Positions 52,470 to 60,283 of a DNA stretch of 64,000 bases are shown here, piece by piece. Source of the DNA: Halomonas chromatireducens (GTDB lineage Bacteria > Pseudomonadota > Gammaproteobacteria > Pseudomonadales > Halomonadaceae); contig NZ_CP014226.1 of NCBI RefSeq assembly GCF_001545155.1, positions 363,152 to 427,151 on the forward strand, given 5' to 3'. How positions within the stretch are numbered: position 1 is the stretch's first letter; every line of letters starts with the position of its first letter. Position numbers and translations under genes: made by a program. The notes beneath the pieces were generated by a model that was not told the DNA's origin, searched no databases, and saw only the letters and a program-made list of their open reading frames with translations.

Positions 52470-53471
52470 TCACAGCGCCGCTTCGGCTTCCTGGATCACC
52501 AGCTCAAGGAACTCAGGATCAACGCGCTCCGCGAGGCTCTCCGCGACTTCCATGGTCGCTTCGCGCAGTTCGGCGCGCAGCTCCGCCGAGATCGGAGTGA
52601 ACTCCATACCTGCCTCGATCAGCTGCTCGCGCCAGGACTCCTCCTCCTCTGCCGCAGCCTCACGCTGCCACTCCATGGCCGCTATCATCGCCTCATCGAC
52701 GATCACGCGATGCTCTTCGGAGAGGCGCTCATAGCTGCGCTGATTGGCGACGGCGTTGATGAAGTCGTAGAAGTGACCGCTATCGGAGAGATGCTCCTGG
52801 ACCTCGTTGAAGCGACGGCTGGCGATGATGTTGTAGGGGTTCTCCTGACCATCAAGCACTCCCTGCTGGAGCGCGGAGTAGAGTTCAGAAACGTCCATCG
52901 ACACCGGGTTGGCCCCCAGTGCACGGAAGGTCTGCAGGTGGACTTCATTAGGCTGCAGGCGAATGCGCATCCCCTCGAAATCCTCGACCGACGTAATCGG
53001 GCGGAGATTGTTGGTGACATGCCGGAAACCGAGCTCGCCGTAGCCAAGGTTGACGAAGCCCAGCTCGGCCATCTTTTCATCGAGGTGCTTGCCGACCGGG
53101 CCATCCATTACCGCAAAGGCCTGATCACGGCTATCGAACAGGAACGGCAGGCTCACCGCTTCGTACTCGGGGACCGATCGAGTGAAATAGGCGATCGAGG
53201 TAAAGACGGCAAAGATGCTGCCTGAACGCACCTGATCGACGTTCTCTGTGGCCCCGCCCAACTGCATCGCCGGGAACAGCTCGACAGAAATATCTCCGTT
53301 TGACTCGCTCTCGACCTGCTCCTTGAAGACCTCCATGGCCCGAGAAACCGAGTGGTCGGTGGGAAAATTACCGGCCACGCGTAACCGTTCCGTCGCCAGC
53401 ACCGAAGACGAGAGCAGCATGCCTGCTGCCATCACAGCGGCCATTTTTACCGTTCTTGTTTTGATCATCAT
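52470..53471 (-). CDS. TRAP transporter substrate-binding protein (DctP family)
   Basis: A 333-residue periplasmic protein with a signal peptide (about residues 1-26, ending VLA|TE). The family core includes VELFPAMQLGGATENVDQVRSG, EDFEGMRIRLQPNEVHLQTFRALGANPVSM, with the Arg in RIR that usually binds a carboxylate, and GVLDGQENPYNII. So the ligand probably carries a carboxylate. GGAGGG precedes the start. First gene of the long operon; the GntR operator lies 176 bp upstream. Confidence 0.94.
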   Translation of the reverse strand: MMIKTRTVKMAAVMAAGMLLSSSVLATERLRVAGNFPTDHSVSRAMEVFKEQVESESNGDISVELFPAMQLGGATENVDQVRSGSIFAVFTSIAYFTRSVPEYEAVSLPFLFDSRDQAFAVMDGPVGKHLDEKMAELGFVNLGYGELGFRHVTNNLRPITSVEDFEGMRIRLQPNEVHLQTFRALGANPVSMDVSELYSALQQGVLDGQENPYNIIASRRFNEVQEHLSDSGHFYDFINAVANQRSYERLSEEHRVIVDEAMIAAMEWQREAAAEEEESWREQLIEAGMEFTPISAELRAELREATMEVAESLAERVDPEFLELVIQEAEAAL

Positions 53472-53831
53472 GAGTCCCTCCAGGGATTGTCATTAAGGAG
53501 ATGATCGAAATGCAGCGCAGTCAATCACCTGAAATGAAAGAGCAATTGCCATGCCTGAAACGTCGAATCGCGCGGCAAAATCATCCAATCCATTGTTTTT
53601 AATCGAGAAAAAAATGTGTAGAATCATACTGCGAAAGATTGTCCAACAGATTGCGTACAATCTGTAAGATAGATCACGCACCCAAATTGTGCAAAAATAA
53701 GTGTGAAAGCGCATTTGCAGTGCGTCGGACCAGGGGAATTCAGAGCGTCAACCGCTAGCTCGGAACAACACTACTGACCCACGCTGACCTGCGGCATACT
53801 GGAGCAAGACACTGAAAGGACAGGACCGACA
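53472..53831. promoter_or_regulatory. Divergent control region of the TRAP/hydantoinase operon and its GntR gene
   Basis: An AT-rich region, unlike its flanks, that must contain both promoters. It holds the palindrome at 53647-53664. No coding region is supported. Confidence 0.6.
53647..53664. promoter_or_regulatory. Palindromic GntR operator candidate
   Basis: CAGATTG-CGTA-CAATCTG, perfect 7-bp arms. Read on the other strand the core is ATTGTACGCAAT, nearly identical to the palindrome core upstream of the other GntR gene (28541-28552). The site lies between dctP and the GntR gene. Confidence 0.7.
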
Positions 53832-54515
53832 ATGGAAGCTTTGCCCACCAAACCCGCTATCGAGCAGATTGCAGACCACATCACCGATGCCGTGATGGAG
53901 CACCGCCTCCCCCCCGGGATCAAGTTGGTGGAGGAAAAGCTGGCCAGTGCCTTCGGTGTCAGCCGTACCAAGATCCGTCAGGCACTGACGCTATTGGCCC
54001 AGGAGGGGCTGGTCACCCTGCATGCCAACCGTGGCGCTTTCGTGACCCGTCCCACCGCCGACGAAGCCCGCGACCTGTTCGCCACACGGCGTTTGGTGGA
54101 GCCCGAAATTGTCCGTAATGTTATTGCTAAGGCCTGCGAACACGATATCGCTCGCCTGCACCAGCACTTAGCAAATGAGGCACAAGCTCGCTTAGCAGGA
54201 GACCGACGGCGAATCATCCGACTTTCGGGTCAATTCCATATGCTGCTGGCGACGTTAGCGGGTAATGCCTTCATAGAGAAATTGATGGCGGAGCTATGCC
54301 CGCTGACGTGTCTCATCATCGCGCTCTATGACGCTCCCCAGACCCCCGCCTGTCCCGAGGACGAGCATAGCCAGATCGTCGAGGCCATTGCGGCTCACGA
54401 TGAGGACACTGCCGTACGCTTGATGCTCCACCACCTGGATCATATCGAGAAGGAATTGCAGTTGGACGCACAGCCCAGCACGCCCAACATTCATTGGGAG
54501 TCTCTTTATGGGTGA
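53832..54515 (+). CDS. GntR-family transcriptional regulator, FCD type
   Basis: A 227-residue regulator with an N-terminal winged helix (HRLPPGIKLVEEKLASAFGVSRTKIRQALTLLAQEGLV in parts) and a helical FCD ligand-binding domain containing the metal-type pattern (GQFHMLLATLAGN; EDEHSQIVEAI; LMLHHLDHIEKEL). It is divergent from the TRAP-headed operon and its probable repressor; the ligand may be a metabolite of the substrate. Confidence 0.9.
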   Translation: MEALPTKPAIEQIADHITDAVMEHRLPPGIKLVEEKLASAFGVSRTKIRQALTLLAQEGLVTLHANRGAFVTRPTADEARDLFATRRLVEPEIVRNVIAKACEHDIARLHQHLANEAQARLAGDRRRIIRLSGQFHMLLATLAGNAFIEKLMAELCPLTCLIIALYDAPQTPACPEDEHSQIVEAIAAHDEDTAVRLMLHHLDHIEKELQLDAQPSTPNIHWESLYG

Positions 54516-54619
54516 TCCATGTTGCTTCGACGTCATTACTGAGGATGGCGACGACAACAGCAAGCACCACCATGCCGGCAGGATTCATGAACGGGGTCTA
54601 TTTCGTTATCCGAGCACTC

Positions 54620-54880
54620 TCGTCAGACAGCTTCACCCACACCCAGGGCACGCCAGCCGATGTCATCGTGAACCTCCTTATTCCGGGGCGGGCGACGATA
54701 GGGGAGCAGGCAGTCGTACTCCTTCTTGACGATCGCATAGCCCTCACAGATCCACACCTCCAGGCCGGACCGGTCCAGAATAGTGATGCGCCGGCGATGG
54801 TAAGAGATCAGGCCGGCCTTCCGCAGCTTACCCGCCGATTCGATTCCACAACGCTGCGTTCGCCAGCGCACAGTGAGTGA
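54620..54880 (-). pseudogene. Remnant of a Crp/Fnr-family regulator (C-terminal part)
   Basis: The minus-strand translation contains GIESAGKLRKAGLISYHRRR and then ITILDRSGLEVWICEGYAIV and KKEYDCLLP, the familiar end of Crp/Fnr regulators (second HTH helix, wing and tail). The cyclic-nucleotide-like domain and first HTH helix are absent, and the sequence before GIESAG is scrambled. It cannot encode a working regulator. Confidence 0.65.
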
Positions 54881-54988
54881 GTGCCATAAGGTCCATCCTC
54901 GGTTGAGCGTGGCAAAGGAAGTGCCTACACAGGATGTGGCGCTCAGCGCTAGAGGCGTGATAATACAAACCTATTGGGAGCAACACTC

Positions 54989-55129
54989 ATGAAAACCATG
55001 AACCTTAAAGCCAGTTCTTTCGTGAAAATTAAATCAACCTCGCTTGATGCTGAAGCCCTGGATTTCTGGGGCGAACGGGCGCGGATTCAACTATCTTACA
55101 TGGACGCAATTTCCGCCTATCTTGACTGA
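54989..55129 (+). CDS. Possible small protein, 46 residues
   Basis: ATG with GGGAG eight bases upstream, then 46 codons (MKTMNLKASSFVKIKSTSLD at the start) to TGA. Composition is plausible for a protein (no stop, mixed charge), but I do not recognise it and cannot exclude chance. The surrounding DNA is AT-richer than the genome average, as in recently acquired sequence. Confidence 0.35.
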   Translation: MKTMNLKASSFVKIKSTSLDAEALDFWGERARIQLSYMDAISAYLD

Positions 55130-55310
55130 GTCTCCGGCTGCTTTAAGCAACACCCAACCTATTTATGAACAACACCAGTAAAGCGGCAGGTGAGTTATTT
55201 CTGCCAGTAGACAGGTGTTGATGTCATGAAATATCAAATTAAATACATGGAGGGTCGATATCGCTCCGAGCCGCGCGATAGCTGACTAATATGCGTAATC
55301 AGGAAATGTT

Positions 55311-55556
55311 ATGAAATTCATCTTTGCACTAGCACTTGGAACAATAGCCTTGCTCTTGGCTATCACCACCAAGGATTCGACTAGCGTGCGAATCTTCCTT
55401 GCTTCCGTGGGGCTGGCATTATGCGCGGTGGCGCTGAGCCCAGGGGCTGCTCGAGGTAAGCCGACAGTATCCGGGCACCTTAAATCAGGCAAATCCAAGC
55501 TGAGCGAGCTAAGTGCTCGGAAAGAGACAAGAACGGCCACCGCCGTTAGAAGCTAA
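55311..55556 (+). CDS. Small membrane protein, 81 residues
   Basis: One strong hydrophobic N-terminus (about residues 2-19) and a second at 28-44, then a basic tail. CAGGA lies six bases before the ATG. Not recognised; a short inner-membrane protein is all that can be said. It ends just before the tRNA gene on the other strand. Confidence 0.5.
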   Translation: MKFIFALALGTIALLLAITTKDSTSVRIFLASVGLALCAVALSPGAARGKPTVSGHLKSGKSKLSELSARKETRTATAVRS

Positions 55557-55579
55557 GTGACCGTTTTTGCTGATGTTAT

Positions 55580-55656
55580 TGGCGCGCCCAGTAGGATTCG
55601 AACCTACGACCCCTGCCTTCGGAGGGCAGTACTCTATCCAGCTGAGCTATGGGCGC
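55580..55656 (-). tRNA. tRNA-Arg (anticodon CCG)
   Basis: A 77-nt cloverleaf: acceptor GCGCCCA/TGGGCGC with discriminator G and encoded CCA, D arm AGCTCAGCTGGATAGAG, anticodon stem CTGCC/GGCAG with loop CTCCGAA giving anticodon CCG (reads CGG), and T arm GTAGG-TTCGAAT-CCTAC. All stems pair. The flanks show no duplicated 3' end, so no integrated element at this tRNA. Confidence 0.97.
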
Positions 55657-55730
55657 TTGCTTGCTATGAAGCGGCAACATCGTAACCGTCAGCGCCCGGA
55701 CTGTCCAGCCTGGTCGTCCCGCAGCCGTCG

Positions 55731-56891
55731 TTATCCGTCGCCCCCGACGATACGGTACCGCTCACTCACCCCGCCGGACGCCTCGGCGCGACGCGTCGCC
55801 ACTTCGAGCTGCTGCTCGAGCACGGTGGCGCTGCCCGTCGTGCCGCTCTCGAGCATCCCCTTCACCTCAGCCTTGGCCCGGGTCACCTCGGCTTCGAGTT
55901 CCGCCGCCATCTCGGCGCGGTATAGCGCCTCTTCGGCCTTTAGCAGGGCGTACTCAGTACCGGCGAAGCCGGCCAATGCCACCGCAGCGCCGGTCAGCAA
56001 CGCGCCCGGCCCGGTGGGAGCGGTGGCAACCGCCGCAGTGCCGCCGGCCGCCAACGAGCGAGCGCCATGGACCCCCAGCCGCGCCACGACCCTGCCGGCC
56101 ACCACACGTGCGCCTCTTGCGGCGGCACCGGAGGCGAGCCGCTGGACAAGAACGCGACTGGTGACAAAGCCCACCACTGCACCTGCCCCGGCCGTGCCCC
56201 AGCGGGCCGTATCCCATTGCCCCTGGAAGGCCTGGCTCAGCGTCAGGTCGAGATCGATAGTGTGAATCGCATCGGCACTGTCCGAGGTTCCCGCAGCCTG
56301 GCGGTCGGCGAAACGGGCGTGCAGCGTCCGGCCGATATCCTCCACCAGGACCTGGTGGGTCAATGCCAGCTGGGTCGGGAAATCCGCCTGAAGCTCAGCC
56401 AGTGCCGATGCGAAGCCGCTCTCCTCGATGAGTCGCTCGGTGAGCTGCGCTTCGAGCCATTTGTCCAGATCGCCAACAATGGCGACACCCAACCTGTGAT
56501 AGCTACCCCGGAGCGAGAAGTACCAGTCGAGATAAGCCGGCACGGCCGCTTCCAGGGGGGCAAAGCTGGCATCGACCCGCTCGTCGATCCAGAGCTGCAT
56601 CTCCTGCAGCAACCGGGGGTGTGCAGCCTGAGTGAGCTCGGCAAGCTCCCGGCCGAAGGCGGCATGGGTATCTGCATCCAGGATCAGGGTTTCACCGCTG
56701 ACCACGACCCGGAACAGCGGGGCGTCGCTTCGGTCCTGCAGGGCACGGTACCCCTGGGTAAGCGCCACCATCAGCAGCACAACCAGCAGCAGGGAGACGC
56801 CCCACGGTTGCCAGCCACGCGCCCGCCACCACCGAGCTGCAGGTAGACTTACGGCAGCTCCCAAGCCGACGCTCTCCCGCGGTGCAGTCAT
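55731..56891 (-). CDS. Membrane protein of unknown function (second gene of a pair)
   Basis: A 386-residue protein with one N-terminal membrane helix (about 32-47), a long alpha-helical domain (about 55-230, rich in Ala/Leu/Glu), and an Ala/Gly/Val-rich hydrophobic stretch (about 240-335) that may insert in the membrane, then a charged coiled-coil-like tail (about 335-375). No motif known to me. It starts by ATGA overlap with the preceding membrane-protein gene, so the two products probably work together. Confidence 0.7.
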   Translation of the reverse strand: MTAPRESVGLGAAVSLPAARWWRARGWQPWGVSLLLVVLLMVALTQGYRALQDRSDAPLFRVVVSGETLILDADTHAAFGRELAELTQAAHPRLLQEMQLWIDERVDASFAPLEAAVPAYLDWYFSLRGSYHRLGVAIVGDLDKWLEAQLTERLIEESGFASALAELQADFPTQLALTHQVLVEDIGRTLHARFADRQAAGTSDSADAIHTIDLDLTLSQAFQGQWDTARWGTAGAGAVVGFVTSRVLVQRLASGAAARGARVVAGRVVARLGVHGARSLAAGGTAAVATAPTGPGALLTGAAVALAGFAGTEYALLKAEEALYRAEMAAELEAEVTRAKAEVKGMLESGTTGSATVLEQQLEVATRRAEASGGVSERYRIVGGDG

Positions 56892-57718
56892 TCGCGCTCC
56901 TTCCCTCTCTTCATCGGCAGGGCCTCCAGGGTGGCCTCGCGCAGTGTTTCGGCCCCCATCAGCAAACGCACGTAGGCCCAGGCGAAGGCGCTTTGCACCA
57001 GCAACAGCAGCAGCCAGCCCACCAGAGCCAGGCTTTCGCTTAGCTCGCCTCGCTCGGTGGCATTCTGCATTGCCCAGTACTGGGTGACCTCAAGCGCCCT
57101 GGCCAGCCGCTCGAAGAACCCCAGCAGGGAATCATGGCCATCGGCGGGCACATGGCGCATCAGCGCCTCCTCCCAGCCCAGCCCCACCAGGTAGTGCTGG
57201 GGCAGCCACAGTGCCAGCAGCACCAGCAACACCGTCAACAGCAGGCCCAGCGGCCAGGCCTGCAGTCGTCGCGTCACCGCCGGCAGATACTCGGCGATGA
57301 CGTGGCGCGCCAGGCGACGACGCATGACGGAGCGCAGCCAAATCAGCCCCGCTACGCCAATCCACAGCACAGGCCAGTAGACCGGCGAGAGCAGGCGTAG
57401 TTTCACCAATAGCAGCAGGGCCAGCAGGATACCCAGCAGCTGATGCCAGGCAATCATCACCAGCCCGCCTCGCAGCCAGCGATGCCAAGGTGAGGCTGCC
57501 TGGAGGTACTGGCCCAGCCAGGCTCGCCGCCTGAGCCGTGCCGTCTCCAGGCTGCCGGCAAATATCAGTTGGGTCGTGATGACCCAGGCCGGGAGCAACA
57601 GCATGCTGGCAATGCTGGAGCCAACCACTGACCAGACCAGCAGGATGGCCACGACCAGGGCCAGGTGACCATCGCGACGAACCCAAGGATGCCAGCGTGC
57701 GGTTGCGTGCCTGATCAT
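56888..57718 (-). CDS. Membrane protein of unknown function (first gene of a pair)
   Basis: A 276-residue protein with about five to six hydrophobic segments (near 20-55, 85-105, 112-128, 155-170 and 228-250) and several Arg-rich loops, with a short basic C-terminus. I recognise no family. Its start is 72 bp after the lhgO stop on the same strand, so read-through from lhgO is possible. It overlaps the next gene by 4 bp. Confidence 0.7.
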   Translation of the reverse strand: MIRHATARWHPWVRRDGHLALVVAILLVWSVVGSSIASMLLLPAWVITTQLIFAGSLETARLRRRAWLGQYLQAASPWHRWLRGGLVMIAWHQLLGILLALLLLVKLRLLSPVYWPVLWIGVAGLIWLRSVMRRRLARHVIAEYLPAVTRRLQAWPLGLLLTVLLVLLALWLPQHYLVGLGWEEALMRHVPADGHDSLLGFFERLARALEVTQYWAMQNATERGELSESLALVGWLLLLLVQSAFAWAYVRLLMGAETLREATLEALPMKRGKERE

Positions 57719-57790
57719 TTGGCGTCCCCCGTGTTGCGCTGCTGCAAGCGTACGTTATCGCCCACGGCGAGATATGAGGTGCCGTGAGAC

Positions 57791-59008
57791 TCAGGTGGAC
57801 TGCACCATCTCGCTGACCTTTTCCAGGATATGGTGTCCGATGGGAATGGCCGAAGTGGCCGCCGGCGAAGGGGCGTTGCAGACATTAACCGTACGGCGGG
57901 TGTTCACGAACAGAAAGTCGTCGATCAGTCGACCGTCCCGGGAAACCGCCTGGGCACGCACCCCGGCGGGCCAGGGCTCGAGGTCTTCCAGGGTCAGGCT
58001 GGGGCAGTACTTGCGCACCTCCGCAAGGTAGCCCTTCTTGAACAGCGAGTTCTTCATCTCGGCGAGGCCCGGCTTCAGGTTGCGGCCCAGAACCTTTAAC
58101 ACTCCCGGATTGGTGAACATGCGTGCCATGTCGGACAGCGAGAAATCGCTCTTGCGATACCCTTCCCGCTTCAGTGCCAGCACCGCATTGGGTCCCACCG
58201 TCACCGAGCCATCGATCATGCGGGTGAGGTGTACGCCCAGAAAGGGCATGGAGGGGTCGGGAATGGGGTAGATGAGATGGTTGACGATTCCGCTGTGCCT
58301 GTCGGGCAAACGGTAGTACTCGCCGCGAAACGGGCAGATGGTGAAACCCGGGTTCCGGCCCAGCAGGCGCACGACCCGGTCGGCCATCAATCCCGAACAG
58401 CTCACCAGGTAGCGGCTGTTGAACTCTCCTTGGGAGGTGGTGACGATCACCTCACCGGTTCGCTCGGCAAGCGCCGTCACGTCATGGCCATAGCGGATCT
58501 GGCCGCCGTGGCGCTCGAATTCGGTCGCCATGGCCTCGGCGACCCGCGCGTAATTGACGATGCCGCTGGAGGGAACGAAGATTCCGCCGATGCCGGTGAT
58601 ATTGGGCTCGCGCTCCTTGAGCGCCCCGGCTGAAAGCCACTCCCGCTCCAGCCCATTGGCCCCGGTGCGCTCCCACAGCGCTTCCATACGCTGCATTTCT
58701 TGGCCATTGGTCGCCACCAGCAACTTTCCGCAGATCTCGAAGTCGATGGCATGGCGCTCGCAGAATTCGCGAGTGGCGCGGTTGCCCTCCAGGCAGAAGC
58801 GCGCCTTGAGACTGCCGGGGGCGTAGTAGACGCCCGCGTGGATCACGCCGCTGTTGTGGCCGGTCTGGTGGTGGGCGGGCCCCGCCTCCTTCTCCAGCAG
58901 CACGATCTTCTTCTCAGGAAAGCGTTCAATCAGCTGCATGGCAGTGGAAAGCCCGAGGATCCCGCCGCCAATGATAGTGAAGTCGTACACGCGCGCCCCT
59001 GTCGTCAT
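57791..59008 (-). CDS. lhgO: L-2-hydroxyglutarate oxidase/dehydrogenase
   Basis: A 405-residue FAD enzyme that oxidises L-2-hydroxyglutarate to 2-oxoglutarate and passes electrons to the membrane quinone pool. The FAD fold is FTIIGGGILGLSTAMQL, and HHQTGHNSGVIHAGVYYAPGSLKARFC, PFRGEYYRL, YPIPDPSMPFLGVHLTRMIDG and VNVCNAPSPAATSAIPIGHHI are diagnostic of LhgO. Length matches the family. Start codon context is weak but no other start fits. Confidence 0.95.
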   Translation of the reverse strand: MTTGARVYDFTIIGGGILGLSTAMQLIERFPEKKIVLLEKEAGPAHHQTGHNSGVIHAGVYYAPGSLKARFCLEGNRATREFCERHAIDFEICGKLLVATNGQEMQRMEALWERTGANGLEREWLSAGALKEREPNITGIGGIFVPSSGIVNYARVAEAMATEFERHGGQIRYGHDVTALAERTGEVIVTTSQGEFNSRYLVSCSGLMADRVVRLLGRNPGFTICPFRGEYYRLPDRHSGIVNHLIYPIPDPSMPFLGVHLTRMIDGSVTVGPNAVLALKREGYRKSDFSLSDMARMFTNPGVLKVLGRNLKPGLAEMKNSLFKKGYLAEVRKYCPSLTLEDLEPWPAGVRAQAVSRDGRLIDDFLFVNTRRTVNVCNAPSPAATSAIPIGHHILEKVSEMVQST

Positions 59009-59279
59009 CGAGTCATATCAGGATAGGATGCCCACGATACCCTGTTGCAGGCCACAGCGGCCATAGAACTGTGCCAGGAAGCGCCCGAACGCCCCCTGCG
59101 ACAGCTGCAGCCGTGTCGTGGCCCGCCTCTCATGCCAAAGACATGGGCAACGGCGTTTTCCAGCGGTTTGGGTTATCGGTATACTACGCTGCATTGTGTG
59201 CTTCATGGTGTCCGCGGCTTTCGTGTGCCGACGCGCCACGAGCTGATAACGATTACAGGACCGTCGGGAGGTGGTGAGA

Positions 59280-60200
59280 GTGAAATCCAGCAAGTTGATC
59301 ATGGGGTGTCTGGCCACCCTGGGCCTGACCGCGGGCGCCTCGTCCGTCCATGCCGAAGTGGACCGGGATGCCATTGCCGAGCGCCTGAAGCCTGCCGGCA
59401 ACCTCTGCCTGCAGGGTGAGGATTGCGGCACCGCTGCCGCCCGCGAAGCGGAAGGGGATGCACCCGCGAACGGCATCGATGGTGGATCCATCTATGGCAA
59501 TGTCTGTGCGGCCTGTCATGAGTCCGGGGCTGCCGGCGCGCCGATTCGCGGCGACGAGGGCGGCTGGGCAGACCGCATCGACAAGGGTTGGGACGAGCTG
59601 CTGGCCAACTCCATCAACGGCATCGGTGCCATGCCAGCCCGTGGCGGCAACCCCAACCTTTCCGACGAGGAAGTGGCCGCGTCTACCGCCTATCTACTCG
59701 AGCCGGTGATGGACGTGCCGGAAGTGGGTGACGAAGAGGTGGCTGATGAAGCGCCCGCCGCCGATGAGGAGCCGGCAGCTGACGAAGCACCCGCCGAGGA
59801 TGCTGCAGCCGACGAAGAAGCCGTGACCGAAGAAGGTCCGGTGGAAGAGGAAGCCGAAGCTGCAGCCGTCGCAGCCGAAGAAGCGGTCGAAGACGAAGCC
59901 GTTGAAGAAGCTGCTACGGAAGAAGCAGCTCCCGTCGATGACGAGCCAGCATGGGCCGATATCGACGGCGAGGCGATCTACAATCAGGCCTGCATGGCCT
60001 GCCACATGACCGGGGCCGCCGGCGCGCCGATTCGCGGCAATGAAGGCCACTGGGCCGAGCGCATGGAGAAAGGCATGGAGACTCTCTACGAGAACTCCAT
60101 CACCGGCATCGGCGCCATGCCGCCCAAGGGTGGCCATGCCAACCTGTCCGACGACGAGGTGCGCGCGGCTACCGACTATCTGGTCGAGCCGACTCGCTGA
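59280..60200 (+). CDS. Dihaem cytochrome c (cytochrome c5-like tandem domains) with acidic linker
   Basis: A 306-residue periplasmic protein starting at GTG 59280 with GGGAGG upstream; the signal peptide ends near VHA|EV. Two cytochrome c5-like domains each bind one haem: C76-AACH with distal Met in GIGAMPARGG, and a second CMACH with Met in GIGAMPPKGG. The domains are close copies (GAAGAPIRG in both). Between them lies a linker of about 85 residues made almost only of Glu, Asp, Ala, Val and Pro. It probably shuttles electrons in the periplasm; LhgO lies divergently. A strong terminator follows. Confidence 0.92.
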   Translation: MKSSKLIMGCLATLGLTAGASSVHAEVDRDAIAERLKPAGNLCLQGEDCGTAAAREAEGDAPANGIDGGSIYGNVCAACHESGAAGAPIRGDEGGWADRIDKGWDELLANSINGIGAMPARGGNPNLSDEEVAASTAYLLEPVMDVPEVGDEEVADEAPAADEEPAADEAPAEDAAADEEAVTEEGPVEEEAEAAAVAAEEAVEDEAVEEAATEEAAPVDDEPAWADIDGEAIYNQACMACHMTGAAGAPIRGNEGHWAERMEKGMETLYENSITGIGAMPPKGGHANLSDDEVRAATDYLVEPTR

Positions 60201-60218
60201 TTCGAGTCACGTTAGTCC

Positions 60219-60245
60219 AAACGGGGCGCCATTGGCGCCCCGTTT
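60219..60245 (+). terminator. Rho-independent-type terminator after the cytochrome gene
   Basis: AAACGGGGCGCC-ATT-GGCGCCCCGTTT, a 12-bp perfect stem ending in TTT, 18 bp after the stop codon. It may also serve rep, which converges from the right. Confidence 0.85.
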
Positions 60246-60283
60246 GCATTGGTGGCAAGAGCCCTCAGCCCAATAAAGAGCCT

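Noticed and set aside
54494..54600. Minus-strand peptide MNPAGMVVLAVVVAILSNDV, like a membrane helix
   Set aside because: It is too short, lies next to the GntR stop and has no continuation with family similarity; probably chance.
55226..55285. 19-codon ORF MKYQIKYMEGRYRSEPRDS
   Set aside because: Too short, with a poor ribosome-binding site; mentioned only as part of the small-ORF region.
55580..55656. tRNA-Arg as an integration site for the small-ORF region
   Set aside because: No duplicated tRNA 3' end or integrase gene is visible on either side.
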